A DNA stretch of 61,218 nt from Clostridia bacterium (GTDB taxonomy: Bacteria > Bacillota > Clostridia > Oscillospirales > Acutalibacteraceae): positions 1-61,218 of the forward strand of contig JAFVVQ010000056.1 of NCBI GenBank assembly GCA_017502085.1. The letters are read 5' to 3'. Positions 6,634 to 16,391 of this stretch are shown piece by piece. Within the stretch, counting starts at the first letter, position 1. Every line of letters starts with the position of its first letter. Both the position numbers and the translations under genes were made by a program. The notes below the pieces were generated by a model. That model was not told the origin of the DNA. It saw only the letters and a list, made by a program, of their open reading frames with translations, and did not search any database.

Positions 6634-9600
6634 TCAGATAGCGCGGATGATTTCAAGAAATCTGCCGAAAATGTTAAGGAAGAAATTCAGCGGTTTCCAG
6701 ATGAGCTTGATGTTGAGCTTGGCAAGAATCGAGGTTATGAGATTATCGATTGCTCCGACCGAATTGAAGGGAGCATCCTCTGTGCTTTCGATTGCAAAGG
6801 AGTCAACACGGATTGCCTCGCCTTCAACAACCTTGTAAGCATTGTAGTAGAGTCTGTCGCCGTCAACGGTGATTGCGGAGAACATCGAATATTCGCTCTC
6901 GACGATTGCTTCCGCTCTGGGGAAAACACCGTCTGTTGCGGTGACGTCAACGGTATCGTAGACCTTAACACCCGAAGTGCCGCAGATGGAATAAATTGTG
7001 CCCTTGGGATTGATTTTCATTTCATAATCCTGACCGTTATAGCTGACGGTTTCGGTTTTGCAGGGAACAACCGCATTTGCGTTGAGTGCATCGGTGCGCA
7101 GATATACGTGGTCGTGACCCTGAACAACGAGGTCAACGCCGAGGTAAGGAAGAAGACCGCTGAGCTGATTTCTGATACCCTCAACGTCGCCGTCCTCAAC
7201 GTGTGAGCCGTTGGAATAAGGCGCTTTGTGAAGAACAACAACGTTGAATTTTGCGTTGCTGTTCTTGATATCGTTTGTGAGCCACTCGATCTGTGCATCG
7301 CTGAGTTTATCGTCCTCGTCATCGTTGGTGTTAAGAACGGTGAAATGAACTCCATTATATTCATATGAATAGAATACACCCGAATCGAGATCCTGCTCGG
7401 GAACGTTCGGAAGCTCGAAGATATTTGTGATAACCGCTCCGTCTTTTTCGTGGTTACCCGTTGTGGGCATAAAGGGGAGAGAGAGGAATTCGTTGGTGGA
7501 GTTAAGGAAATAATTCCAGTGTTTGTTGTTGCCGCCCATATCAACCTGATCGCCTGCTGAAACAACGAATCTTGCATCGGGATAGAGTGCGTGAGCTGTT
7601 TCGATTGTTTCCGCATATCTGTCATAGTGGTCGGGTCTCTGTGCCTGCGGATCTGTTATCGTGAGGAAGGTGAATGCACCGTCACCGCCTGCCGTGTGAA
7701 TTACACCCGCATCGCTCCACCAGCCTTTTTTTGCATCGCCGATACGGAAACTGTATTTCGTATCGGGTTCAAGTCCCGTAAGCTTTATTGTGTGATAAAC
7801 ATATTCTGTTTCGTAGGGGATAATCGACAGAAGAAGACCGATATCTGCACCGGGATAGCTTCTGATAACGGTTTCGCTTGATGCGTTGATTCTTGAATCA
7901 ACGGTCGGTTTGCCTGTGAAAACAGGGTCTGCACTGTAGGGGATCAGTTCGATATCCGAAGCGGTGAGACTGTATTTCGTAAGCCAGGTGATGTTTGCCT
8001 CCGTTGAAGAATCGTCACCGAGAGTGACGGCTATCTGCGAGGGCAGACGGTAGGTTTCCTTTGAAACGTCAACGTCAACTGTTCCCGAATAGGGGAGAGA
8101 AGTGTTGATATCCATATCGGGTGCGGGATTATTATCGATAAAGAACGAGCCGAGCATCCAGGAAATTGTGTAACCCCAGGATTCAAACTGGCTGAACGTC
8201 AGGAATTTACCTGCAAGATTGTCGATGATTGAGTTGATTGAAGAGTATTCCTCGGGAATAAGCGGAATGCTGAGCACGGATTCAACAAGGTTAAGAAGAC
8301 TGTTGTCACCGCCAAGAAGCGTTACGGTTGCGCCCTGAAGTACTTTGCCGAGAAGGGCAAAGACCGTTTTGGGCGGGAAGAGTGCGCCCGGATTGAGGTT
8401 GATGTTTGCAAGAATTTCGTTCTTGACAAGATCGTCAACAACAACCTCAAGAAGAAGGTTGAAGAATTTTTCCGTCAGTACGCCGCTGTTGAAACCGTCA
8501 AGGATGTTCTGAACGTAAGGATAATTGCTTATATCCTCGTTGCCGTCATAGTAGGTGAGCATAACGGTTGTTGCAAGTTCTCCGACGGTGCATCCGCCGC
8601 TGACCTCGTAACCGAGCATATCGTTGAGATATGTTGCGGGCATTTCCGTCAGCTCAAAAGAAAGGAGCTTGTTGAGGATTGCGTCAACCTTCTGAAGCGT
8701 AAGCTCGGGCTGGTTGATATAAACCTTGTCAACCTGAGAGCCGATATCGTTGATGAGACCCATCAGGTTGGTGCTGACGGTAAGAATATCAACGTTGCCG
8801 AGAGCAAGACCGTTTGTGCCGAGAGCATCCGTGATAATCTGCTGAAGGTCAAGACCGCTTGCGGCAAGGAATTTTATAAGACCGCCTGCCTCTGCGATTT
8901 CAGCAAAAATATCGGTGATGAACGGGTGAATGATACCGTCAAGCAAATCCTTGACGCTTCCCTTGCCAAACGTGCGCTCAAATGAATGAGTGAGTCTGTA
9001 AGGCTTTTCGTAAACAGTACCGTCATCGGCAACAACGTTCTGATATTCGTCAACCTCCATTGTGGTCATCTCGAAATCGATGTTTGTACCGTCTGTAACG
9101 AAGTCAACGATTTTATAGTAGTTGGGGTAACCCGTGAGTGTGGGTGTGAGTATGTCATAGACAGTTTCGCCGTTGTCGGAAACGTGGGCGGAAACGTCGT
9201 TTGCATGGAGGTGACCCGTGAAAACGTAATGCATACCCGCATCGGCATATGTGTCTGCGATACGCACCCAATCCTGAACAACGAAGGGCCAGAAAGTAGC
9301 CTCTTCAATTGCCATATGGGGGACAAGGTTGTGGTGCTGAACACCGATGACGGTCAGACCTTTTTCTTCTGCATCTTCACATTCGGCAACTATCCATTCA
9401 AGAAGATCGTCACCGATTCTGCCGTCGGTCATATGCTCGTTACCTTCTGCTCCGTTATCTTCGCTGTACATACAACTGTCGATAGCGATGAGCTTATAGT
9501 TACCGATCACTTCGGTATATGAGAGCATACCGCCTTTGTTACCTTCCTTGGGAACAAAAACACTGTCTGCATCGGCATAGCCGAAATCCGCATAGATTTC

Positions 9601-10083
9601 ACGGAATTCTTCGGGAGTTGTAGTGTCAGCGGGCTCTTCAATACCGTTTTCAAACGTCATTGCATTTGAATTGTTGATATCGTGATTGCCGGGAATAACG
9701 AAAACGGGGATGCCGGTTTCCTCTTCAAACTCAGCAAGCTTTGCGGCGAGTTCCTGATGGCTCTTTTGAGCACCGTCTTTGGTCAGGTCGCCAGGGATGA
9801 GAACGGCATTTTCGCCATTCTCAACGGCGTTCCTGAGAACACCGTCGAGAGCGTTTGCTAAAAGCGAATCTGCGTCGTCATATTCTTTGTGTTTGTTATA
9901 AAGCCATTCCTTGTATTCCTCTGTATCGCCCTTGAGTGACTGGGCGAAGTAATGGATATCGGAAATTAAGCCGAATCTGACTGCCGAGGTTTCTGCACTG
10001 ACGGTGAACGGAATGCTCACAACAATCAGTGCGAGAGCAAGGAAAATGCTTAATGCCTTGAATGAGGCTTTTTTATTTTTCAT
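6634..10083 (-). CDS. Exported protein with two metallophosphoesterase domains
   Basis: 1149 residues with a signal peptide (KK-rich start, hydrophobic 10-28, cut near SA-ET at 30). Domain 1 (about 35-330) has a full calcineurin-like metal site: SDIH, GDLT, GNHD, QHH and GHLH. A long helical, Leu-rich middle (about 380-640) matches nothing I know. A purple-acid-phosphatase-type Fn3 domain (about 690-800) leads to phosphoesterase domain 2 (about 810-1040) with a second complete site: AGDQVD, TGNHE, HKAP and GHDH. The substrate is probably a phosphate ester outside the cell. No LPXTG or S-layer anchor is visible. It follows the GH3 gene by 18 bases, so it probably belongs to the rmuC operon. 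Two catalytic domains in one chain is the odd feature. Confidence 0.85.
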   Translation of the reverse strand: MKNKKASFKALSIFLALALIVVSIPFTVSAETSAVRFGLISDIHYFAQSLKGDTEEYKEWLYNKHKEYDDADSLLANALDGVLRNAVENGENAVLIPGDLTKDGAQKSHQELAAKLAEFEEETGIPVFVIPGNHDINNSNAMTFENGIEEPADTTTPEEFREIYADFGYADADSVFVPKEGNKGGMLSYTEVIGNYKLIAIDSCMYSEDNGAEGNEHMTDGRIGDDLLEWIVAECEDAEEKGLTVIGVQHHNLVPHMAIEEATFWPFVVQDWVRIADTYADAGMHYVFTGHLHANDVSAHVSDNGETVYDILTPTLTGYPNYYKIVDFVTDGTNIDFEMTTMEVDEYQNVVADDGTVYEKPYRLTHSFERTFGKGSVKDLLDGIIHPFITDIFAEIAEAGGLIKFLAASGLDLQQIITDALGTNGLALGNVDILTVSTNLMGLINDIGSQVDKVYINQPELTLQKVDAILNKLLSFELTEMPATYLNDMLGYEVSGGCTVGELATTVMLTYYDGNEDISNYPYVQNILDGFNSGVLTEKFFNLLLEVVVDDLVKNEILANINLNPGALFPPKTVFALLGKVLQGATVTLLGGDNSLLNLVESVLSIPLIPEEYSSINSIIDNLAGKFLTFSQFESWGYTISWMLGSFFIDNNPAPDMDINTSLPYSGTVDVDVSKETYRLPSQIAVTLGDDSSTEANITWLTKYSLTASDIELIPYSADPVFTGKPTVDSRINASSETVIRSYPGADIGLLLSIIPYETEYVYHTIKLTGLEPDTKYSFRIGDAKKGWWSDAGVIHTAGGDGAFTFLTITDPQAQRPDHYDRYAETIETAHALYPDARFVVSAGDQVDMGGNNKHWNYFLNSTNEFLSLPFMPTTGNHEKDGAVITNIFELPNVPEQDLDSGVFYSYEYNGVHFTVLNTNDDEDDKLSDAQIEWLTNDIKNSNAKFNVVVLHKAPYSNGSHVEDGDVEGIRNQLSGLLPYLGVDLVVQGHDHVYLRTDALNANAVVPCKTETVSYNGQDYEMKINPKGTIYSICGTSGVKVYDTVDVTATDGVFPRAEAIVESEYSMFSAITVDGDRLYYNAYKVVEGEAIRVDSFAIESTEDAPFNSVGAIDNLITSILAKLNIKLIWKPLNFFLNIFGRFLEIIRAI

Positions 10084-10101
10084 TATTTTTTTCTCCCGAC
10101 C

Positions 10102-12519
10102 TTAAATGTTCTTAAGAAGAGGACCGATACCCGCGATTGCTTTGGGAATACCCTTGAGAATCATACGGATGCCGCCTTTTTCGCCGCTGAGAAGCTTTAC
10201 AAGGCCCTCTGCCATCTGCTCACTGAATACACCACCGCTCATGCTGATGAAATCGCGGAAGGGAGTCTGAAGTGCGATAGCCTGAGCGAAGCCTGCGGGA
10301 ACGAGTTTCTTGAGAAGGTTATACATCTTCTTGCCGTTCTTTGTGTGGCTGCAGCTTTCGAAGGTATCAACGATACCAAGCTTTCTGTCGGGAGCGTAGT
10401 CAGAGGGAGGAAGCTCTCTGCCGAGAACTGCAACGAACTGTTCTGCGGGAACGTTCTGAACCTCACCTGTGTAGTAGAGAGGAGCGGTCTGCGAATAATC
10501 GGGGATTGAAACTTCGGGAGCGGTTACGTTGACTGCAGCGGAAAGTCTGATATCTGCGCTCGAAGCACCGATAAGAATATCGAAATCGCCGCTTTCAACG
10601 CACCAGTCGTTGATGTTTACGTTATAGAATGCGAAAGCTCTCTTTCCGAGCTGGACTGAGATTTCCTTGCTTTCGCCGGGCTCGAGCCATACTTTCTTGA
10701 AGCCCTTGAGCTCCTTGACGGGTCTGTAGATGGTGCTTTCCTTGTCGGCGACGTAAAGCTGAGCTGTTTCGTAGCCTGCAACTGCACCTGTGTTTTTGAC
10801 TGTGAATGAAACGGTGAGAGTATCGTTTTCATCCATAGCGGTCTTGTCGAGCTTGAGATTGCTGTATTCAAAGGTTGTGTATGAAAGACCGAAGCCGAAG
10901 GGATAGCGGACTTTCTTTTCAATCTTGTCATAATATCTGTAACCGATATAGATGCTTTCTCTGTATTCAACCGAAGCGGGATTGCCGGGGAAGAAATTCT
11001 TTGCGGGTGTGCAGTTGTAGCACATGGGATATGTTTCGGAGAGCTTACCGCTGGGGTTAACGTCACCGCAGAGAATATCGGCAACCGCACCTGCACCTGC
11101 CTGACCGCCGAGATATGAGTGGAGAACTGCATTTACGCCGTCGTTCCAGGGCATTTCAACAGGTGAGCCGCCTGCGAGAACAACAACAACGTTCTTGTTG
11201 ACCTTGAGAACTTCTTCAACGAGCTTGTCGTGAGCCTCAGGGAGAGCCATAATTGTTCTGTCGAAGCCTTCTGCTTCGTAATCGTCTGTAAGACCGATGA
11301 AGAGAACAACTTTTTCGCTTCTCTTGGCGAGTTCAACTGCTTCTGCGATGTGTGCGGGATTTTTCTTGGCTTTCTTTGCCTTGAGTTCATAACCTTGAGC
11401 AAATTCAACCTCAAAGCCCGAAGCCTTCAGTTCATCGAGAGCGTTATCAAGCTTTGTGGGGTTGATGTGTGATGAACCTGCGCCCTGATATCTGGGAGAT
11501 CTTGCAAGTTCACCGATAACAGCGATTTTGCTGCCTTTTTTGAGGGGCAGAATGCCGTCGTTCTTGAGAAGAACCATTGACTGAGCGGCGATTTTTCTTG
11601 CAAGAGGCTGATCGTCAGCATCATTGTATGCATAGTTTGCCTTAGCTCCGTCAGCAGCTTTCTTCATAAGCTTGAGCATATTGAGAGCTCTTTCATTGAG
11701 AACTGCTTCGTCGAGTTCACCGTTTTTGACTGCTTCAACGATTTTCTTTGCGCCTGAACCTGAGGATGAGGGCATTTCAAGGTCGTTACCGTTCTTGAGA
11801 CCGAGAACTCTGTTGTTGACTGCGCCCCAGTCACTGACTACAACGCCTTCGAAGCCCCACTCGTCACGGAGGATTTCAATCTGAGTGTGTTTGTTTTCGG
11901 AACCGTGAGCACCGTTGATCTTGTTATATGAGTTCATAACGGTCCAGGGCTGAGCCTTTTTGACTGCGATTTCGAATGCGGTGAGATAGATTTCACGCAG
12001 AGCTCTTTCGTCAACGACTGAATCACAGGTCATTCTGCGTGTTTCCTGGCTGTTTGCACAGAAATGCTTGAGAGAAGTACCGACACCCATTGACTGAACG
12101 CCGTTGATGAAGCTTGCGGCAAGTTCACCTGCAAGGATGGGATCTTCTGAGAAATATTCGAAGTTTCTGCCGCAGAGGGGAGAGCGCTTCATATTGATGC
12201 CGGGGCCGAGAAGTACGCCGACTTCTTCTTTGAGACATTTTTTGCCGAGGGCAACGCCCATTTCATAGAGCAGATCGGGATCCCATGAGCAAGCGGTTGT
12301 TGCCGCTGTGGGATAGCTGATTGCGGGAACACTGTTGCTCAGGCTGTCACCCGTTTTGCTGTAGTCCTTTTTACGGAGTCCGTGAGGGCCGTCGCATACC
12401 ATGATTGAAGGAATGCCGTATTTTTCCATGCCTTTGAGGTGCCAGAAATCGGCACCGTCGCAGAGGGCGGCTTTTTCTTCAAGAGTCATCATTGCGAGAA
12501 TTTCCTTGGGATCTTTCAT
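10102..12519 (-). CDS. Glycoside hydrolase family 3 beta-glucosidase-like enzyme
   Basis: 805 residues without signal peptide, so cytoplasmic. The GH3 N-terminal barrel contains the nucleophile Asp230 in GVVVSDWGAV, the substrate-binding SLKHFCANSQETRR (149-162) and an early CDGPHGLR. The GH3 C-terminal sandwich (about 310-520) has LFIGLTDDYEAEGFDR with a plausible acid/base Glu, and an Fn3-like domain (about 580-650) follows. Such enzymes release glucose or xylose from imported oligosaccharides. It lies 13 bases behind rmuC and 18 bases before the phosphoesterase gene, all on the minus strand. A C-terminal helical extension of about 120 residues goes beyond the usual Fn3 end. Confidence 0.9.
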   Translation of the reverse strand: MKDPKEILAMMTLEEKAALCDGADFWHLKGMEKYGIPSIMVCDGPHGLRKKDYSKTGDSLSNSVPAISYPTAATTACSWDPDLLYEMGVALGKKCLKEEVGVLLGPGINMKRSPLCGRNFEYFSEDPILAGELAASFINGVQSMGVGTSLKHFCANSQETRRMTCDSVVDERALREIYLTAFEIAVKKAQPWTVMNSYNKINGAHGSENKHTQIEILRDEWGFEGVVVSDWGAVNNRVLGLKNGNDLEMPSSSGSGAKKIVEAVKNGELDEAVLNERALNMLKLMKKAADGAKANYAYNDADDQPLARKIAAQSMVLLKNDGILPLKKGSKIAVIGELARSPRYQGAGSSHINPTKLDNALDELKASGFEVEFAQGYELKAKKAKKNPAHIAEAVELAKRSEKVVLFIGLTDDYEAEGFDRTIMALPEAHDKLVEEVLKVNKNVVVVLAGGSPVEMPWNDGVNAVLHSYLGGQAGAGAVADILCGDVNPSGKLSETYPMCYNCTPAKNFFPGNPASVEYRESIYIGYRYYDKIEKKVRYPFGFGLSYTTFEYSNLKLDKTAMDENDTLTVSFTVKNTGAVAGYETAQLYVADKESTIYRPVKELKGFKKVWLEPGESKEISVQLGKRAFAFYNVNINDWCVESGDFDILIGASSADIRLSAAVNVTAPEVSIPDYSQTAPLYYTGEVQNVPAEQFVAVLGRELPPSDYAPDRKLGIVDTFESCSHTKNGKKMYNLLKKLVPAGFAQAIALQTPFRDFISMSGGVFSEQMAEGLVKLLSGEKGGIRMILKGIPKAIAGIGPLLKNI

Positions 12520-12532
12520 TTTGAGTTCCTCC

Positions 12533-13861
12533 TTATGTATCTGAATTATTTTCTTCCAAACCTAATATTTCGTCGGCATTCATACCGTCGATTTCTTCAA
12601 CTTTTCTGAGCTTTTTGCGGATAACCTCGTTGCGGTGGTCAGCCTCGTCGAGCGACCTGCCTGCTTCCTCGATTTTTTGTTTTGCCTTGTGAAGCACAAC
12701 TCCGAATTTATCATACTGAACCTTTGCCGCGGCAAGAAGCAGACGGACTTCGTTTGCTTTTTCGTTGATGGCAACGGCTCTGAAACCGAGAGAAAGGGAA
12801 TTGAGCAAAGCGGTTATTGTCGAAGGCCCTGCGATCATAATGTTATATTCGCTACGGATTTTTTCGCAGATACCGTTTCTTGATGAAACAATTTCTGCGT
12901 AAAGACCTTCGGTTGCGAGATAAAGGATTGCAAAGGGTGTTGTTGTCGGAACGTTTATATATTTTGCAACCGTTTTGGCTTCGGCAAGAACTCTCAGTTC
13001 GAGAGCTTTTCTTGCCGCCGCAAGAGCTTCGGCATCGGCTGAATCAGCGGCATCGCACAGGCGGATGTAATCCTCCATCGGGAATTTTGAGTCGATGGGC
13101 AGATAGGTTGTTCTGCCGCCGTCCTCACCCGAGGGAATGCGTACCGCAAACTCAACTCTGTCCTTGGATGCGGAGTCGGATGCGAAATTTGTTTCGTACA
13201 TACCGGGAATTGTCTGATCAAGAATTGCACCGAGCTGGACTTCTGCCCAGGTGCCTCTCGCTTTGACGTTTGTACGAACTCTGTTGAGCGAAGCAACGTT
13301 TGCAGTGACTCCGTTTGAAAGTTCTTTCATTTCACCGAGGGATTTATAGACGCTTTCGAGTCTGTCGGATACGGTCTTAAAGGACGTATCAAGACTTTTT
13401 GAGAGGGTGGAGGTGAGCTTTTCGTCAACAGTCAGCCGCATTTCTTCAAGCTTCTTTTCGTTGCTTTCACGCAGACGGTCAACCGCATCGGAGAGCGCCT
13501 TGCTCTGTCGGTTATTCTGCTCGGCATTGTTGAGCCTGATAGCATTCAGCGAATCGCTGATTGAGCGGAGAAGTTCTGCATTCTGCTTGGTGCTGTCGAT
13601 ACGGAGCGACTCAAGTTTCTGACGCATATCATCGAGAAAACGTGCTGTTTCGAGTCGGGTATCACGCTGAGCTGCGAGATTTTCCCTGCGGCTTCTTTCG
13701 AACTCCGTTCCCAGTGAACGGGAGAGATTGCCGATGCTTTCCGCAAGCGATCCGAGGCTAACGTCAGGCGGTGCGGCGGATTTCTTCGACTGTCTTGAAA
13801 TGACCGTAACAAGCAACACGATTATGACCGCCAGAAGGGCAACGACGATATAAAATTCCAT
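12533..13861 (-). CDS. rmuC: DNA recombination protein RmuC homologue
   Basis: 442 residues from ATG 13861, chosen because GGGGAGG lies just upstream and overlaps the alternative ATG at 13876. Residues 1-22 form a membrane anchor (EFYIVVALLAVIIVLLVTVI). A long coiled coil follows (about 50-190), then the RmuC domain with NVKARGTWAEVQLGAILDQ, LPIDSKFPMEDY and PFAILYLATEGLYAE. RmuC limits inverted-repeat rearrangements; its domain is nuclease-like (PD-(D/E)XK type). First gene of the operon, with its own promoter at 13894-13922. Confidence 0.93.
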   Translation of the reverse strand: MEFYIVVALLAVIIVLLVTVISRQSKKSAAPPDVSLGSLAESIGNLSRSLGTEFERSRRENLAAQRDTRLETARFLDDMRQKLESLRIDSTKQNAELLRSISDSLNAIRLNNAEQNNRQSKALSDAVDRLRESNEKKLEEMRLTVDEKLTSTLSKSLDTSFKTVSDRLESVYKSLGEMKELSNGVTANVASLNRVRTNVKARGTWAEVQLGAILDQTIPGMYETNFASDSASKDRVEFAVRIPSGEDGGRTTYLPIDSKFPMEDYIRLCDAADSADAEALAAARKALELRVLAEAKTVAKYINVPTTTPFAILYLATEGLYAEIVSSRNGICEKIRSEYNIMIAGPSTITALLNSLSLGFRAVAINEKANEVRLLLAAAKVQYDKFGVVLHKAKQKIEEAGRSLDEADHRNEVIRKKLRKVEEIDGMNADEILGLEENNSDT

Positions 13862-13893
13862 TACAAACCTCCCCATTCTAATAATATATAGTT

Positions 13894-13922
13894 ATCATAA
13901 CATATACAACAAAAATTGGCAA
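13894..13922 (-). promoter_or_regulatory. Promoter of the rmuC operon
   Basis: Minus-strand TTGCCA, 17-base spacer, TATGAT, 33 bases upstream of the rmuC ATG. Confidence 0.65.
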
Positions 13923-14025
13923 CATCAAATATTACAATATTTTGAATTGCAGATTAAGATTCCCATAAGAATTTTTTAAGGATCTTAAAATTGAATTAAG
14001 AAATATTAAGATTGCACCGATGCCG

Positions 14026-14054
14026 TTGACAGTATTGAAAACCGGGGATAAAAT
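14026..14054 (+). promoter_or_regulatory. Promoter of the small exported protein gene
   Basis: TTGACA (14026-14031), 17-base spacer, TAAAAT (14049-14054). Confidence 0.7.
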
Positions 14055-14101
14055 CGGTTACGGGGAGCGGTAAAAAACATATGATTCAAGGAGGACAAAA
14101 G

Positions 14102-14533
14102 ATGAAAAATATCAGAAAATTTTTTGCGGTTATTCTTTGCGTTGCAATGATGATGACGGTGTGTGTTCCCTTTGCTTCTGCGGATGAATCGGGCAAAGGC
14201 ATAACGGATATCACGCAGGAATCACCCGAAACGGAAATCCCCGATACGGATATTACGGTTTCCGAAGAGCTTGAGAAAGAGGATACGTATTCCGAACGTC
14301 TCAGACACTGTTTCAAAGGCGGTCTGCAGAACCTTATGAATGCGGGACTGTTTTTGACAGGTACGGCATTAAGTCCGGTCACATTTTTTGTGTTTCCTCC
14401 GATAGCCGTGGCGCTGGGTCTTATCGGTGTGCCCATAAGCGCTGCGAGTCTGTTTGTTGGCATTGGTGAAATTATCGCATCGCCGATTCTTGCTTTTTTC
14501 TTTGATACAAATGATTATATGGGTCTGATTTAG
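14102..14533 (+). CDS. Small exported/membrane protein of unknown function
   Basis: 143 residues from ATG 14102 (AAGGAGG at 14088-14094). It has a classical signal peptide (MKNIRKF, hydrophobic core, cut near ASA-DES), then an acidic Thr/Glu-rich segment of about 45 residues, then two hydrophobic stretches (about 85-135) that could be membrane helices. I recognise no family. A 28-residue membrane peptide is encoded 15 bases downstream, probably on the same transcript. Confidence 0.7.
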   Translation: MKNIRKFFAVILCVAMMMTVCVPFASADESGKGITDITQESPETEIPDTDITVSEELEKEDTYSERLRHCFKGGLQNLMNAGLFLTGTALSPVTFFVFPPIAVALGLIGVPISAASLFVGIGEIIASPILAFFFDTNDYMGLI

Positions 14534-14548
14534 GAAAGGAGAGTACGT

Positions 14549-14635
14549 ATGGGCTTGCTTTTACCTGCATTTCTGATTATGTATCTGCTTGCACCGGTTG
14601 AACTGTTTGTTGATCTGGTCAGAAACTTGTTTTGA
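14549..14635 (+). CDS. 28-residue hydrophobic peptide
   Basis: MGLLLPAFLIMYLLAPVE-, then FVDLVRNLF and stop TGA 14633-14635. GGAAAGGAGAG lies at 14533-14543 with good spacing. The hydrophobic stretch of about 18 residues could span a membrane. It follows the exported-protein gene closely; the function is unknown. Confidence 0.5.
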   Translation: MGLLLPAFLIMYLLAPVELFVDLVRNLF

Positions 14636-14653
14636 AAACAAAACACCTTCGTG

Positions 14654-14682
14654 TTGCTATTTTCCGCAGGATATGATAAAAT
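14654..14682 (+). promoter_or_regulatory. Promoter of mtnN
   Basis: TTGCTA (14654-14659), 17-base spacer, TAAAAT (14677-14682), 31 bases before the mtnN start. Confidence 0.6.
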
Positions 14683-14712
14683 ACTGCGGTAAGCTTCACG
14701 GAGGTGTTTTTT

Positions 14713-15402
14713 ATGACAGGTATTATCGGAGCAATGAAAATCGAGGTTGAAACCATCAAAGCTCTTATGGAAAACAAACAGAGCGAGGTTATCAGCGGCG
14801 TTGAATATGTCAGCGGTACGCTTCACGGCAAAGAAATCGTTATTGCCGTTTGCGGTATCGGAAAGGTAGCTGCCGCAATGTGCACTCAGACAATGATTCT
14901 GAAATATGCGCCCGAAAGAATAATCAATACGGGTGTCGGCGGCAGTCTGAGTGAAAAACTTGCAATCGGCGATATTGCCGTTGCGGAAAGCCTTGTACAG
15001 CACGATATGGATACATCGCCTCTCGGTGACCCCATCGGTCTCATTTCGGGTATCAACGTGGTCAATATGCCTTGTGACGAAAAGGTGGTCGAAACTCTCA
15101 TCAAGGGTGTTGAGTCTCTCGACGGAATCAAGGCGCTCAAGGGCGTTATTGCATCGGGTGACCAGTTTATTGCCGACCCCGCAAAGAAAGATTTCATAAA
15201 GAGCAACTTCAATGCAGTAGTCTGCGAGATGGAGGGCGCAAGTATTGCGCAGGTATGCTACACAAACGGAGTACCTTTCGGTGTTGTCAGAGCGGTTTCC
15301 GACTGTGCAGACGGCAGTTCGCATATGGATTACGGCGAATTCCTCCCGATTGCGGCGGCAAATGCGGCAAAGCTGATTGAAAATTTCGTAATGAATATTT
15401 AA
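14713..15402 (+). CDS. mtnN: 5'-methylthioadenosine/S-adenosylhomocysteine nucleosidase
   Basis: 229 residues from ATG 14713 (ACGGAGG at 14698-14704). Family motifs are present: GIIGAMKIEVE at the start, NTGVGGS, the VVCEMEGASIAQVCY purine-binding/catalytic segment with Glu, and VRAVSDCAD with the catalytic Asp. It splits adenine off MTA, SAH and 5'-deoxyadenosine in the cytoplasm, in the methyl cycle and sulfur salvage. It is transcribed alone, ending at the terminator 15408-15437. Confidence 0.95.
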   Translation: MTGIIGAMKIEVETIKALMENKQSEVISGVEYVSGTLHGKEIVIAVCGIGKVAAAMCTQTMILKYAPERIINTGVGGSLSEKLAIGDIAVAESLVQHDMDTSPLGDPIGLISGINVVNMPCDEKVVETLIKGVESLDGIKALKGVIASGDQFIADPAKKDFIKSNFNAVVCEMEGASIAQVCYTNGVPFGVVRAVSDCADGSSHMDYGEFLPIAAANAAKLIENFVMNI

Positions 15403-15407
15403 ACAGA

Positions 15408-15437
15408 AAGAACGGATGTTGTGAGCATCCGTTCTTT
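15408..15437. terminator. Bidirectional terminator between mtnN and the Ogg-like gene
   Basis: Stem AAGAACGGATG / CATCCGTTCTT with a 7-base loop, with A and T runs on both sides; the two convergent genes end at 15402 and 15440. Confidence 0.85.
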
Positions 15438-15439
15438 TG

Positions 15440-16264
15440 TTATTTTGAGTGTATTCTGTACCAGTGGAAAAGATATTGCTGTGCAATACCCCGCACACCG
15501 TTGGCGCATTCGGGCAGACCGTCGGGATAAAGCTCTGCCATTATGCGTTTGACCCAGACGTCAACGGGGAAGGCGTCAACCTTGCCGAAACCGTAGAGGA
15601 GTGAGCATTGGGCAACCTTTTCGCCGACGCCCTTGATTTTTATCAGTTCGTCTCTGCCCTCGTCAAGCGGCGCAAGAGCGATTTTCTGTAAATCCACCTC
15701 GCCCGAAGCGATTTTTTCTGCGGCATCAATGATATATTTTGCCCTGAAACCTGCACGCAGGGGCGCAAGCGAATCAATTCCCGACTGTGCGATTTTTTCT
15801 GCACTCGGGAAAGAGAATCCGCCGTCAATCGGATTGCCGAGAGTTTCGCAGAGGCGGTCAATGATGCCTTTTATTCTCGGAATATTATTGTTTTGCGAAA
15901 TTATAAAGGAGCAGATAGCTTCCCACGAATCCTGACGGAGAATACGGATTCCGCGGAATTCTTCAACTGCTTTTCCGAGATAAGCATCAGCTTTCAGCCG
16001 TTCGCAGATTGCGGAATAATCCCTGTTGAGGTCGAAATACGGCACCCAGATTTCTACAAATTCCTCGTCTGAAACGCCGAGAAAAGTGACTGTTTCTTCG
16101 TTCTGAACAAAGCGGAGACTTTTGCCGAAGGCGATGCCGCATATTTCATTTTCGCCGACTTTTTTCCATCTGAAAGACTGTCCGCAGTCAACGGAAAGAG
16201 CAGCATCAAAGCAATCTCTCGCAACAGAAATATTATCCGATTTTTTTATGTAGTCTACGTTCAT
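15440..16264 (-). CDS. 8-oxoguanine DNA glycosylase/AP lyase, OGG1-like
   Basis: 274 residues from ATG 16264 (TTGGAGAA upstream; the longer TTG start has no ribosome site). The N-terminal Ogg domain has CGQSFRW. The HhH-GPD core has SFIISQNNNIPRIKGIID, then IKGVGEKVAQCSLLYGFGKV with the catalytic Lys in GVGEKVAQC and DAFPVDVWVKR with the catalytic Asp. It removes 8-oxoguanine and cuts the backbone in base excision repair. It shares its neighbourhood with the repair gene nth about 650 bases away. Confidence 0.92.
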   Translation of the reverse strand: MNVDYIKKSDNISVARDCFDAALSVDCGQSFRWKKVGENEICGIAFGKSLRFVQNEETVTFLGVSDEEFVEIWVPYFDLNRDYSAICERLKADAYLGKAVEEFRGIRILRQDSWEAICSFIISQNNNIPRIKGIIDRLCETLGNPIDGGFSFPSAEKIAQSGIDSLAPLRAGFRAKYIIDAAEKIASGEVDLQKIALAPLDEGRDELIKIKGVGEKVAQCSLLYGFGKVDAFPVDVWVKRIMAELYPDGLPECANGVRGIAQQYLFHWYRIHSK

Positions 16265-16391
16265 CCGTAATTCTCCAATTTGTAATATTATCAAAAAAAT
16301 TTCTATGAAATGACGAAATTTTCACGACATTTTTCATCAAAATGTCAAAAATAAACAAGCAAATAAATATTCTGAAAGAGAATAATAAAAG

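Noticed and set aside
6520-7206. Long plus-strand frame opposite the phosphoesterase gene
   Set aside because: It is antisense to a well-supported gene with conserved metal motifs and lacks a ribosome site; the codon pattern explains the open frame.
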